A stretch of DNA of 64,000 nucleotides from Desulfovibrio porci. Its GTDB lineage: Bacteria; Desulfobacterota; Desulfovibrionia; Desulfovibrionales; Desulfovibrionaceae. Below the pieces are notes generated by a model that did no database searches, had not been told where the DNA came from, and saw only the letters and a program-made list of their open reading frames with translations. The stretch is from the NCBI RefSeq assembly GCF_009696265.1, contig NZ_VUMH01000007.1, positions 1 through 64,000 on the forward strand. Direction: 5' to 3'. A program made the position numbers and the translations under genes. Below are positions 38,336 to 47,465 of this stretch, piece by piece. The stretch's first letter is position 1. Each line of letters opens with the position of its first letter.

Positions 38336-39829
38336 CATCCCATATTTGCCCAGTTTTTCCTTGCTGACGCGCTCCGTGAGGGCCACTGGGGTTCCCGCAC
38401 CAACCGTCTGCCCCTTTGTGGCGACGGGCAGGTCCAGATCTTTTTCGTCGGCATTGTACTGAATGAAGTCCGCCAGATGTCTGAGTGTGGAAAAGGCGTA
38501 GTGAGTGGGCGGTAGAATGGGAACCCCTACCGCTGCCAGCCGCTCGGCCAGGGCTCGCTCACGGGTATTTTCCATCAGCGGCACAAAGGCCATGGGCTTG
38601 GCCTTGCCCTGCCTTGCGACCTTTTCAATACCCTCAATCATGGTGATGACGTCAGGAGCTATGTTTTTTTGTAAAATAGTGAAGCACAACAGGCACATGC
38701 CAATATTCGGATCGTCCATGACGGTGCGGAGCGCCTTGGCGAAAACGTCGCTGTCGTAGGACATGGTGAAGGTCATGTCTAAGGGGTTATTAGCTGTGGC
38801 GTAATAGGGCAGCATGGCTTGCAGGGCATCACGTGTTTCCGATTCAAAATCGGGGAAATTGATACCGTTGTAAAAGGCGGAGTCGGCGCAGACGACACCT
38901 TCGCCCCCGGAAAAGGCCATGGCCGAAAAAGTAGGTTTGGCTGGTAGTTCTGGCAGCGTGGACAGCACTGTGGATATGGCGTGCAATTCTTCCAGGTCTT
39001 TGACCCTGATGACGCCGAACTTTTTGGCTATGGCGTCAAAAGCCTTGTCCGCTCCGGCCATACTGCCGGTGTGGGATGAGGCCAGGGCGCTGGCTTTTTC
39101 CGAAGCGCCCACCTTGAGGATAACCACAGGCTTACGCTTACGCGCGGCCTTTTGCAGCGTGCTGATGAATTTGGACGGATCTTTGATGCCTTCCACATAG
39201 ACGGCCACCACTTTGGTGTCCGGATCGTCCACCAGAAAGTCCATGTAATCTTCCACATACACGGTGGAACAGTTGCCCACGGACATCATATAAGAAAACC
39301 GGGTCGTGTTCTCCATGAGCGACTGGCACAGCTGGCCGCTCTGCGACACAAAGCCTATGTTGCCTCTGAAATTGCGATCTTCGATGATGAAGGCGAAAGA
39401 GCATACTCTGTCAATATAATTGTTGAATCCACCACAGTTGGGCCCCATGAGCGCCATGTCCAGCTCATGGCACAGAGCGGTGAGTTCGGCTTGAGCTCTC
39501 TTGCCCTCCTCGTCGCGTGTCTCGCCATAGCCGCTGGCGTAGACTACCGCGCCCTTGCAGCCCTTGGATGCGGCTTCGCGCAGAAGGCCGGGAACCGCCT
39601 TTTTGGAAGTGCAGATAACCACCGTATCTATATCTTCCGGAATATCTGAAATGCTGTGATAGCATTTTTCGCCGAAGATTGTGTCGTACTTGGGATTCAC
39701 CATGTACACATCTTCCATACGGCCCCACAGCTTGATGTTGTGCAGCAGATCGCCGCCCATGGTGCTCGGTTTTTCACTGGCGCCCACCACAGCCATTTTA
39801 CGGGGCTTCAATAGCTTGTTCAGATCCAT
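38336..39829 (-). CDS. ADP-forming acyl-CoA synthetase, 5' exon (CoA-binding and ligase part)
   Basis: The 498-codon exon has the CoA-binding domain (AVVGASEKPSTMGG near residue 13), FVSQSGQLCQSLM near 160, and ASSHTGSMAGADKAF near 252 with the His that is phosphorylated during catalysis. It is interrupted by the group II intron after GKYGM. Without splicing, translation reads only six extra codons (VRCVSL) and stops, leaving the enzyme without its ATP-grasp domain. In the family the alpha and beta parts are often one chain of about 700 residues, as here. It is the last gene of the minus-strand catabolic set. Confidence 0.88.
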
Positions 39830-39928
39830 CGTAGTACTCCTTTATGGGCATGTGCTTGATGACGGCTCTTGGGCCGTATTCTGATATGGCTCCCGGCATG
39901 TGCGGAACCGCCGTCGTTCTCTCCGTGC

Positions 39929-40837
39929 TTATTCCGGTGCCGGGGCAGAGGCCCGCTGCGGCTCTGCCTTCCCCATTTCCCTTCTGCCCTTGAGTAGGGC
40001 GTAGAACATGGTCGCTGAGGTGTAGAGCACCACGCCGATGACCACCCACTTCAATACACCGAGCGGAATGGATTTCACAAAGATGGCGGCCACGCTCACA
40101 CCCAGAATGCCGGACAGGGAGATGATCATGGAAATCTTGCGGTCGTACGCGCCTTCCTTGATAAATTTGAGCCCGGCCACGGGCATGAGAAAGGCGCAGG
40201 AACCCATCATGATGGGGAAGGCCACCAAGGGGGACATGCCAAGAAAATAGATGAGGGCCATGCAGGGCGCATACGCGCCTATGCCTGCCGTCATCAGCAC
40301 GCCCAGAATGAAGTTGCCCACATTGGCGATGACCAAATTGCTCCCGGTAAGTCCGGTGGCCGTGCCGCCGCCTGGCATCCAGCCCATGAGCCCGCAAAAC
40401 ATGATGATGGCCGTGACGAACAGGGCCATACTGAGGGTAAAGCGGATTTTGTGCACAGAGAAACGCGAGATGATGGAGGCGCCGAAATACGCTCCCGCCG
40501 AACTGGAAACAAGCATGGTGACCAGGGTCAGGGGGTCCACCTCAATGGCGGTGATGAGAAAGGTGGCCGAAACCACCTCCGGCAGAGAAGTACAGACATT
40601 CAGAGTGCCTGGAATTTTTCTGTCGTCAATTATCTTGAAAAGTTTGAACAGGGCGGTGGATGTGGCGAAGTTGCCTATGCCCAGCACATCGAAAAACAGA
40701 GTGACAAAACCCAGAACACCCACCAAGGGAGTGGATACCTTGGTGTTTTCCTGTCGGTGCGCTCTGTAGTCTTTGATGAATACATACGCAAAATACAGCC
40801 CCAAAAGCAGGAGGATACCGAGAATGATTATGAGCAT
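39929..40837 (-). CDS. TSUP (TauE/SafE) family anion exporter
   Basis: The 302-residue product has about eight membrane segments and the TSUP repeats (DVLGIGNFATST and NVGNFILGVLMTAG). The family exports or imports organic anions and sulfur anions such as sulfite, sulfoacetate or acetate. The ATG at 40837 is preceded by GGGAG 6 bases upstream; a frame open to 40975 is unsupported. It lies between the dehydrogenase genes and the acyl-CoA synthetase, so it may release the acid end product or a sulfonate. The substrate cannot be read from the sequence. Confidence 0.82.
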   Translation of the reverse strand: MLIIILGILLLLGLYFAYVFIKDYRAHRQENTKVSTPLVGVLGFVTLFFDVLGIGNFATSTALFKLFKIIDDRKIPGTLNVCTSLPEVVSATFLITAIEVDPLTLVTMLVSSSAGAYFGASIISRFSVHKIRFTLSMALFVTAIIMFCGLMGWMPGGGTATGLTGSNLVIANVGNFILGVLMTAGIGAYAPCMALIYFLGMSPLVAFPIMMGSCAFLMPVAGLKFIKEGAYDRKISMIISLSGILGVSVAAIFVKSIPLGVLKWVVIGVVLYTSATMFYALLKGRREMGKAEPQRASAPAPE

Positions 40838-40986
40838 CGCTGCTCCCTTGGCCCCAATGCGGTGCCTGTGGAGGTTTTTACCGCACGAACGCGATCTGGC
40901 CGCGTTATACGCGGCATGATCAGTGTTCCTGCCGCGTCGGCGGGGAGAAGGCCACCCCGCCGACGGATGCATCAAAAAGCTGGAGC

Positions 40987-42372
40987 TTACAGAGAATCTG
41001 CGGAACTGCGCATGGCCACCAGTTCACCTATGCGTAAGGGAAAGAGCGGAGGCTGGGCCGTGTACAAAGGTAAACTTTCCAGAGGCAGACCCTGGGTCTG
41101 GGCTATCATCTCCACTACCGCCGAACCGCACATGCGGCCCTGGCAGGTGCCCATGCCCGGACGGGCCTGAGCCTTGAGGCCGTCAGGGGTGTAGCAGCCC
41201 TGCTGCACAATTTTGCGCAACTGTCCGGCGGTCAATTCCTCACAGCGGCACACCACAGCCTCATCCGCCGGTTGCAGCATGGACGGTAACGGTGCGAAGT
41301 ACTGGTCAAGAAAGGGCTGCAAGGCCCGGCACCGCCAAAGCACGCGCCGACAGAAGGTCGCCTCGGCGTCACGTTGCGCCGTGGTCAGGCGGCCCAGTTC
41401 GCGGCAGATGTCCAACCCCACAAGACTGCCTTCGGCCTGAGCTGCCACAGCCCCGCGCACGCCGGCCACGTCCCCCGCCGTACGGATGGCGGGAACACTG
41501 GTCTGACCCCACATGTCCGCACTGACGTGCCAGTAGCGCTGGCGCTCATTCCACTGATGGCGGCAGCGGGCCAGTCTGGTGATGCGGCTTTCGGAAATGA
41601 CGCCCTCATGCAGCAGCACAGTGGCGGCGGCCAAGGTCTTTCTGCCGCCGCGGCCGGTGTAGCTGATCTTCAGCCCGCCCGGGCTATCCTGCTCCATGCG
41701 GATGTCATGTGCGCCGAATATACACTTGTGCTTGAGGAAGGTCTGTGCGGCCATGCTCATGCCGTGCAGAAAGTAGGCAGGGCGGGCGAACGCCCCGGCC
41801 ATGTGGCGCATGGCCAGCAACGCGTTGCGCAGTCTGCCGGTAAAGAGCACGGCCCGCACCGGCACCTTGTAGTGGTGCAGATGCACGGCGGCCTGCAAAA
41901 TGAGCGGCCCGTTGCCGCACAGCACCACCGGCCCCTGCGGCAGCAATGAGGCGGACTTGAGCAGCACGTCGGACGCGCCGGACCCCATGACGCCGGGCAA
42001 GGTCCAGCCGGGCAGCGGCACGGGGCGCTCCATAGCCCCCGAGGCCAGCAGCACCTGACGGCACCTGACTCCCTGGCTCCGCCCGTTCTGACTGAAATAG
42101 ATCTGATCCGGAGAGATATCCCACACATTGGCCCCGGCCTCGAACTGCGCCCCACATGCCAGAAAGCGTTGCGCCAGGGGACGCCCCGCCGCGTAATCGC
42201 CGCCCAATTCATGGATCAAGGGTGAGCTGGCCACACTTCTGAAAATTTGACCTCCCGGCTCGATCTGGCGATCCAGCACCAGGGTGCTCAGGCCATGCTT
42301 CGTGGTTTCGATGGCCGCGCTCATACCCGCAGGACCGGCACCGACAATGACGACATCCCATGAATTACGCAT
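40987..42372 (-). CDS. FAD/NAD(P)-dependent oxidoreductase with C-terminal Fe-S domain (HcnB-like)
   Basis: The 461-residue product starts VVIVGAGPAGMSAAIET (FAD-binding Rossmann motif, residues 6-22). Its second nucleotide-binding region is near 145-175, and it ends with a BFD-type [2Fe-2S] segment with CRCEELTAGQ and GMGTCQGRMC near residues 375-425. This architecture is that of HcnB, opine oxidase and D-hydroxyproline dehydrogenase alpha subunits, which form complexes with a small ferredoxin and a DadA-like flavoprotein. Both partners are encoded immediately upstream; the gene overlaps the ferredoxin gene by 8 bases. Confidence 0.85.
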   Translation of the reverse strand: MRNSWDVVIVGAGPAGMSAAIETTKHGLSTLVLDRQIEPGGQIFRSVASSPLIHELGGDYAAGRPLAQRFLACGAQFEAGANVWDISPDQIYFSQNGRSQGVRCRQVLLASGAMERPVPLPGWTLPGVMGSGASDVLLKSASLLPQGPVVLCGNGPLILQAAVHLHHYKVPVRAVLFTGRLRNALLAMRHMAGAFARPAYFLHGMSMAAQTFLKHKCIFGAHDIRMEQDSPGGLKISYTGRGGRKTLAAATVLLHEGVISESRITRLARCRHQWNERQRYWHVSADMWGQTSVPAIRTAGDVAGVRGAVAAQAEGSLVGLDICRELGRLTTAQRDAEATFCRRVLWRCRALQPFLDQYFAPLPSMLQPADEAVVCRCEELTAGQLRKIVQQGCYTPDGLKAQARPGMGTCQGRMCGSAVVEMIAQTQGLPLESLPLYTAQPPLFPLRIGELVAMRSSADSL

Positions 42373-42676
42373 GGCTCTTCTCCTCCTTCCGCATGTCGGG
42401 CGCGCCGGACTGGCGGTTCACCCGCATGCCTTCCGTCACCACTGTCAGGCAGGCCTGTCGGTTGGGTATGCCGTCAATGGTCATAAGACATTCAAAGCAA
42501 ACGCCCATCTGGCAGAAAGGCCCACGCCTCTGCCCGCCGTGCGAGGTGCGGGTCCAGCCCTCGGCGGGATTCAGCACCGCCGCCGCCACGGTTATGCCCT
42601 CCTCGGCCTGCACGGGTTGATCTTCAAAATAGATGGTGACCACGTTTCCCTTGGGTTCCCTGACTTTCTTGAACAT
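42365..42676 (-). CDS. Small [2Fe-2S] ferredoxin subunit (HcnA-like)
   Basis: The 103-residue product has a plant-type [2Fe-2S] fold with the cysteines in FCQMGVCFECLMTIDG and a fourth in RQACLT near residue 80. It matches the HcnA/SoxX class of small subunits that carry electrons between the two flavoproteins of an amine dehydrogenase. It lies between and close to those two subunits (11 bases from one, overlapping the other). Confidence 0.87.
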   Translation of the reverse strand: MFKKVREPKGNVVTIYFEDQPVQAEEGITVAAAVLNPAEGWTRTSHGGQRRGPFCQMGVCFECLMTIDGIPNRQACLTVVTEGMRVNRQSGAPDMRKEEKSHA

Positions 42677-42687
42677 ATCCGTACTCC

Positions 42688-43893
42688 TTACACCGCCGTC
42701 TGGCCGACAGGCATGGCGGGAGGGTTGAGGCCGAATCGGTCAATGCCCATGTAGCTGATGTCGATGAAGGGGGTCTGACCCCGCACCAATTGCGACATGA
42801 TCTTGCCGGTGATGAGCGAAAGGCTGATGCCGAGACCCTCATGTCCGGCCCCGATGAACAAGCCGGGGATGTGCGTGGTGGAGATGATGGGCAGTTCGTC
42901 CGTGGTGGCGGGGCGCACTCCGGCGTAACACCGCAGCAGGCGCATGTCGGAAAGGGCCGGAAAGAACTGCGTCCCGCGTTCGGCCACGGCACGCATGACG
43001 GAGGGGTGGGGCCGCGTGTCCATACCCACAAAACGGCGGCTGCTGCCTATGAGCACAGTGCCCGCCGTGGAAGGCTCAATGACGAAGGCCACGCCGAACT
43101 TATCCATGTCCGGGGTGACGTTGTCGCGCTTGAGGCCGTGCTTGGTGAGCAGATAGCCGTATTCCACATAGGCCTTGTTGAGCAGGCCCTGGACACGCTC
43201 TGTGACCAGAATGTGTCCCTGACGCGGGCGGATGGGCACGTTGACCCCCAGCATGGCCCCCAGGCGCGGCGTCCATACCCCTGCGGCGAGCACCACGTTT
43301 TCCGTGAGGATCAGCCCCTTGTCCGTCTCCACCCCGCTGACGCGGCCGTTCTCCATGCGCAGATCCATGACGTGCGTACGCGGCATGATGACGGCTCCGT
43401 GAGCTCTGGCGTGCTCGGCCAAGCCAAAGCAAAGGCGCATGGGGTTCAGCGTGCAGTCATTATTGAAGTTCAGGCAGCCTATGACATTATCGCCTATATT
43501 AGGCTCATGGCGGCGCAATTCGTCGCGGTCCCACAGCGTTACGTTATAACCTTCCTTTTGTTTGCCTTCATAATTGGCTTTCACCATTTCCAGATGGCTC
43601 TCATTGTCCACCAGCAGGCCGATACCTTCGGGGCTGAAGTCGAAATCCACCGGCAGGAATTTTTGGGCCTCGTAGAAGAGATCCTGTCCTGTTTTGCAGA
43701 ACAGGCTGAAATCGCCGGGTGGCGTATCGTAGGTCACCACATGCCCCTCGCAGCGGCGGCTGGTTCCCCAAGCGAATTCGCCGCGCTCCACTAGTGTTAC
43801 ATCCATTCCGCCCATGGCCAGGTAGCAGGCCACCGAGGTTCCGACGGCCCCGCCGCCGATGACGACGGTTCCGGCTGTCCGTTTGTTGCTCAT
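42688..43893 (-). CDS. DadA-like FAD-dependent amino/imino acid dehydrogenase (HcnC-like)
   Basis: The 401-residue product is a DAO-fold flavoprotein: VVIGGGAVGTSVACYLA at residues 10-26 binds FAD, GTSRRCEGHV follows where covalent or stacking contacts lie, and the C-terminal GLFIGAGHEGLGISLSL motif is near residue 340. It would oxidise the substrate C-N bond to an imine. Related enzymes use glycine, sarcosine, D-amino acids, opines or hydroxyproline. The ATG at 43893 has AGGAG 8 bases upstream. The three-subunit set with RidA nearby fits release of an imine that must be hydrolysed. Confidence 0.83.
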   Translation of the reverse strand: MSNKRTAGTVVIGGGAVGTSVACYLAMGGMDVTLVERGEFAWGTSRRCEGHVVTYDTPPGDFSLFCKTGQDLFYEAQKFLPVDFDFSPEGIGLLVDNESHLEMVKANYEGKQKEGYNVTLWDRDELRRHEPNIGDNVIGCLNFNNDCTLNPMRLCFGLAEHARAHGAVIMPRTHVMDLRMENGRVSGVETDKGLILTENVVLAAGVWTPRLGAMLGVNVPIRPRQGHILVTERVQGLLNKAYVEYGYLLTKHGLKRDNVTPDMDKFGVAFVIEPSTAGTVLIGSSRRFVGMDTRPHPSVMRAVAERGTQFFPALSDMRLLRCYAGVRPATTDELPIISTTHIPGLFIGAGHEGLGISLSLITGKIMSQLVRGQTPFIDISYMGIDRFGLNPPAMPVGQTAV

Positions 43894-43942
43894 GATATTT
43901 CTCCTTGCGGGCTGCATCGTGAAGTCATTGGGGCCGTCGGCT

Positions 43943-45373
43943 TCAGGCCATGCGGGAATCCGTGGGATCGGCGCCTTTGGCAAGGCCGCAACCGTCGACC
44001 AGAGGGCAGCTGGAGCCGTCAAGAAGACAATCTGTGTCCTCAAAACAGCGCGAGGTTTCCTCCAGGCTGCAGTGGGCGGTTTCCGGGGCCATCTTCAGGC
44101 TCACCGCGAAGCCCAGCATGGTGATGCAGGCGGCGATCATCATGGTGACCTGAATGTTGAGACGGGCCAGAGCCAGGGGCACCAGGTAGGTGCCTATGGC
44201 CGCTCCTATCCTGGTGAGGGAGGAGGCCAGACCCACGGCGGAGGCGCGTATTTCGGTGGGGAAGAGCTCGTTGGGATAGACGAATTGCAGGTTCTGGGAA
44301 CCGCTGGTGCACAGCGCGTACATGGAAAAAAGCAGGAAGATGACATAGGGTGGGGCATTACTGAAAATGCTGAGCAGGGTGAGGGCTACAGCGGACCAGA
44401 AAAAACTGTGCAGCAACAGGGAACGTCGTCCCATCTTGTTGATGAGTTGCAGAGAAAGAAAACATCCCAGCATGAAGATGATAGTCATCACCGCCGACCC
44501 CGCATTGCCGAGGTTGCCGGATATGCCGAGGGCAACCATGATCTTGGGGGCAAAGGAATATACGGCAAACAGCGGCACCACCGCGCAGGTCCAAAAAACC
44601 GTGATGAAGAGCATGCGCGCGCCATACCCCGAATGGAACATCTGCCACACGCTCACCCTGGCGCTCTTTTTGACCAAGCCTTGCAGGTCTGTCAGGGACA
44701 CGTTTTTGTCGTACACCAGCTTCAGTACCGCGCAGGCCTCGACGAAACGTCCCTTCTGGCTCAGCCACAGCGGCGATTCCGGCGTGTGACGGCGTATGAA
44801 GAGAAACACCACGGCGGGAATCACCGCACTGGCCAACATCCAGCGCCATGCCTCCGGCCCGGTGTTCAGCATTAACTCGCCGACAATATAGGCGCAGCTT
44901 GCCCCCACAAACCACATGGCCTCAAGCAGGCCGATAAAGGGGCCGCGGTATTTTTTCGGGGTAAATTCCGCCAGCAGGGCTGTGGCAATGGGATAGTCCG
45001 CACCCACGGCAACGCCCAGCAACAGACGGCAGATGAAAAGGTAAAGGCCGGTTTCCGCCCAGAACTGGGCCAAAGAGAAAAGCGCCAGCGCAATGAGGTC
45101 AATGGAATACAACAGTTGGCGGCCGTATTTGTCGGTAAACAGTCCCCCGAGGAATCCGCCGAAAAACATGCCGACCAGGGTCCCGGCTCCCACCATGCCT
45201 TCCCAGAACAGGGACAGGCCCATGTAGGGCGTTATCTGCACAAGGGCGATGCCTATCATCCCCATCACATATCCGTCGAGAAAAGGGCCTCCCGCCGAAT
45301 ACACCACCAGTCGTTTATGAAATCTGTTGAGTTGCGCATTATCGCATAATTCAGTCAGCGGCACGGTTTCCAT
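43943..45373 (-). CDS. MFS transporter
   Basis: The 476-residue product has 12 membrane segments and MFS loop motifs: GGLFTDKYGRQ after helix 2, RLLLGVAVGADYP in helix 4 and PTEIRASAVG in the C-half. It is of the sugar/acid-porter subgroup. The C-terminus is unusual in being cysteine-rich (five Cys in the last about 45 residues). AGGA lies 7 bases before the ATG at 45373. It probably imports the substrate of the adjacent flavin dehydrogenase. Confidence 0.88.
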   Translation of the reverse strand: METVPLTELCDNAQLNRFHKRLVVYSAGGPFLDGYVMGMIGIALVQITPYMGLSLFWEGMVGAGTLVGMFFGGFLGGLFTDKYGRQLLYSIDLIALALFSLAQFWAETGLYLFICRLLLGVAVGADYPIATALLAEFTPKKYRGPFIGLLEAMWFVGASCAYIVGELMLNTGPEAWRWMLASAVIPAVVFLFIRRHTPESPLWLSQKGRFVEACAVLKLVYDKNVSLTDLQGLVKKSARVSVWQMFHSGYGARMLFITVFWTCAVVPLFAVYSFAPKIMVALGISGNLGNAGSAVMTIIFMLGCFLSLQLINKMGRRSLLLHSFFWSAVALTLLSIFSNAPPYVIFLLFSMYALCTSGSQNLQFVYPNELFPTEIRASAVGLASSLTRIGAAIGTYLVPLALARLNIQVTMMIAACITMLGFAVSLKMAPETAHCSLEETSRCFEDTDCLLDGSSCPLVDGCGLAKGADPTDSRMA

Positions 45374-45523
45374 AAAATATCCTTTGGCAATATGGTCGTG
45401 TTGCTTCAAGCCGCCTTTGGTTTGCTTGGTGATATTGTATGTGACGCCTGTGGCGAACGGGAAAAGCGGTGACGGTCAAGTGCCGATGCAAAAAAGATTG
45501 ACCGCCACCGATATCGATATGAG

Positions 45524-45898
45524 TCACGAGAACTCGGCAATGAATTCCATTTCAATAAGCGCATCCTGGGCCAGCCGCGTCACTTCCACTGTGGCGCGGG
45601 CCGGTTTATGATCTCCCATGAATTTCTTGTACACTTCGTTATAGCCTTTGAAGTTGTCCCAGTTGGACAGATATACCGTGGCCTTGATCACATGCCTCAT
45701 CTCAAGCCCCACAGAATCCAACAGTGAAGCCAGATTATTCATGGCTTGCGTGGTCTGGACCGCAATGTCCTTGCCCACTATCACACCGGCTGCGTTGAAC
45801 GGGGCCTGGCCCGAGATAAACAGCAGATTGCCGCTACGGATGGCGTCGGAGTACGGCCCAAGAGGCGCCGGAGCATTTTTGTCATTGATGTATTCCAT
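45524..45898 (-). CDS. ridA: RidA family reactive imine deaminase
   Basis: RidA proteins hydrolyse reactive imine/enamine intermediates to 2-oxoacids and ammonia. The 124-residue product has the normal length, an N-terminal APAPLGPYSDAI motif, FISGQAP, and the catalytic Arg in PARATVEV near residue 105, followed by the acidic IEMEFIAE end. It lies 30 bases downstream of the oxidoreductase delta gene and upstream of the transporter, a telling position between the imine-forming dehydrogenase and the 2-oxoacid oxidoreductase. Confidence 0.92.
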   Translation of the reverse strand: MEYINDKNAPAPLGPYSDAIRSGNLLFISGQAPFNAAGVIVGKDIAVQTTQAMNNLASLLDSVGLEMRHVIKATVYLSNWDNFKGYNEVYKKFMGDHKPARATVEVTRLAQDALIEMEFIAEFS

Positions 45899-45928
45899 GA
45901 TTTGTCCTTTATACTGGATGGTGCGGGC

Positions 45929-46153
45929 TCACGCGCAGGTGTCGATGCAACCTATGGCCACGTCAGGGCAGACAATGCGGCAGATATTGCATTTGACGCA
46001 GTCCAGCGGCTTCATCTGGACTACGTAAGCGTATCCTTGGGCGTTGAGATTGTCGCCTATGACCAGCGTTTGCTTGGGACAGGCGGTCACGCACAGACCA
46101 CAGGACTTACAGCGTTCCATCGCCACCATATGTTTCAGATTCTCCTTGCCCAT
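45929..46153 (-). CDS. korD: 2-oxoacid:ferredoxin oxidoreductase delta subunit (2[4Fe-4S])
   Basis: The 74-residue product has two 4Fe-4S motifs, CKSCGLCVTACP near residue 15 and CVKCNICRIVCP near residue 52, and is the ferredoxin-like electron-transfer subunit of the complex. Its start overlaps the stop of the gamma gene by 1 base (TAATG). Confidence 0.9.
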   Translation of the reverse strand: MGKENLKHMVAMERCKSCGLCVTACPKQTLVIGDNLNAQGYAYVVQMKPLDCVKCNICRIVCPDVAIGCIDTCA

Positions 46154-46713
46154 TACTTGCCGCCCCCCTTTTTTTCCATAACCTCTACGCCCTTCTGCAG
46201 GGCCCGCATGTTGACCTCCAGCAGTTGGGTCTTGGCCTTTTTGCCCAGAGCGCTTGCCAAAGCGTCGGCCACGGACTCCTTGCCGAGCATGCCGGTGGCC
46301 CTGATCACCGCTCCCAGCATGATGATATTGGCGACGCGGATGTTGCCCATGTCCTGGGCCATTTCGGAGACGGGCAACAGAACCTGCGTCACGCCGGGCT
46401 TTTCTTTTGTGTGCTTGACCATGGAACTGTTGACGAAGATGGTGCCGCCCTCGCACACGCCGTCCAGTGTGCTCTGATAGATGCTCTCACTGAGGGCCAC
46501 GGCCACGTTGGCGTCACTTTCCACAATGGGGTTGCTGATAGGCTGGTCGGAAATCACCACATAACCCGTAGAGTCGCCGCCGCGCTGTTCCACGCCGTAT
46601 GTCTGCGTCATAACGACCTGCTTTTTTTCGGTAATGCAGGCCATGCAAGTGAGTTTGGCCATCAGGGCAGCCCCTTGGCCGCCGGAACCCGAGAATGCGC
46701 ACTTATATTTCAT
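46153..46713 (-). CDS. korC: 2-oxoacid:ferredoxin oxidoreductase gamma subunit
   Basis: The 186-residue product has the gamma-subunit FSGSGGQGAALM motif near residue 7 and TQTYGVEQRGGDSTGYVVI near residue 38. The ATG at 46713 (MKYKCAF) has GGAG 7 bases upstream. It overlaps the end of the beta gene by 11 bases and is followed by the delta subunit, giving the gene order alpha-beta-gamma-delta. Confidence 0.9.
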   Translation of the reverse strand: MKYKCAFSGSGGQGAALMAKLTCMACITEKKQVVMTQTYGVEQRGGDSTGYVVISDQPISNPIVESDANVAVALSESIYQSTLDGVCEGGTIFVNSSMVKHTKEKPGVTQVLLPVSEMAQDMGNIRVANIIMLGAVIRATGMLGKESVADALASALGKKAKTQLLEVNMRALQKGVEVMEKKGGGK

Positions 46714-47464
46714 TGTCATTCTCCAGTGCATTTTTGAAAATCTGAGGTTTGAAATAATCCAATGTTTCCGTCGCGGTGTATTTGTAGGCGTCGGCGACCT
46801 TCAAATGCAGGCCGGTGGGACAGGGTGAAATCACTTCCACAAAGGAGAAGCCCAGTCCCCTGATTTGGCATTCAAAAGCGTTGCGTATGCTTTTGGCGGC
46901 CTTGGTGATGCTCTTGGCGTTGACCACTGACTCTCTGGCCAGATAGGCCACGCCTTTCATGGCGCGCATCATTTCCGGCACCAGAATGGGGTAGCCGTGC
47001 AGGCTGACGTCACGCCCCTTGGGTGTGGTGGCGGTCACCTGCCCGGGGATGGAAGTGGGGGACATCTGGCCGCCGGTCATGCCGAACACCGAGTTGTTGA
47101 TCATGATGGTGGTGATGGGCATACCGCGATTGGCGGCGTGCATCAGCTCGTGCAGGCCGATGGCGCTGCCGTCGCCGTCACCCTGATAGGTAAAGACGAT
47201 ATGGTCCGGCAGGGCCATCTTGTAGCCTATGGCCGAAGCCGGGGAGCGGCCGTGGATGGCCTCAATGGCGTCCACTTCCAGATAGTGATGGGAAAAACCG
47301 CCGCAGCCTATGCCTACCACGGCCATGGTTTTTTCTCTGATGCCCATTTCCTCGATGACTTCGGCCACGAGACGCGTGATGATGCCGTGGCCGCAGCCGG
47401 GGCAGTAGTTGAAGAGTTTTTCAAATTTCAGCGTCTTGCCGTAATAGTCCGCCAATGTTTGCAT
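46703..47464 (-). CDS. korB: 2-oxoacid:ferredoxin oxidoreductase beta subunit (TPP-binding)
   Basis: The 253-residue product binds thiamine diphosphate: NYCPGCGHGIITRL near residue 18 with the two Cys, and QGDGDGSAIGLHELMHAANR near residue 85 followed by INNSVFGMTGGQMSPTS, the TPP/Mg region. It decarboxylates the 2-oxoacid and passes the acyl group to CoA. The overall form resembles 2-oxoglutarate or branched-chain 2-oxoacid types rather than pyruvate oxidoreductase. Starts 1 base after the alpha stop. Confidence 0.92.
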   Translation of the reverse strand: MQTLADYYGKTLKFEKLFNYCPGCGHGIITRLVAEVIEEMGIREKTMAVVGIGCGGFSHHYLEVDAIEAIHGRSPASAIGYKMALPDHIVFTYQGDGDGSAIGLHELMHAANRGMPITTIMINNSVFGMTGGQMSPTSIPGQVTATTPKGRDVSLHGYPILVPEMMRAMKGVAYLARESVVNAKSITKAAKSIRNAFECQIRGLGFSFVEVISPCPTGLHLKVADAYKYTATETLDYFKPQIFKNALENDNEI

Positions 47465-47465
47465 G

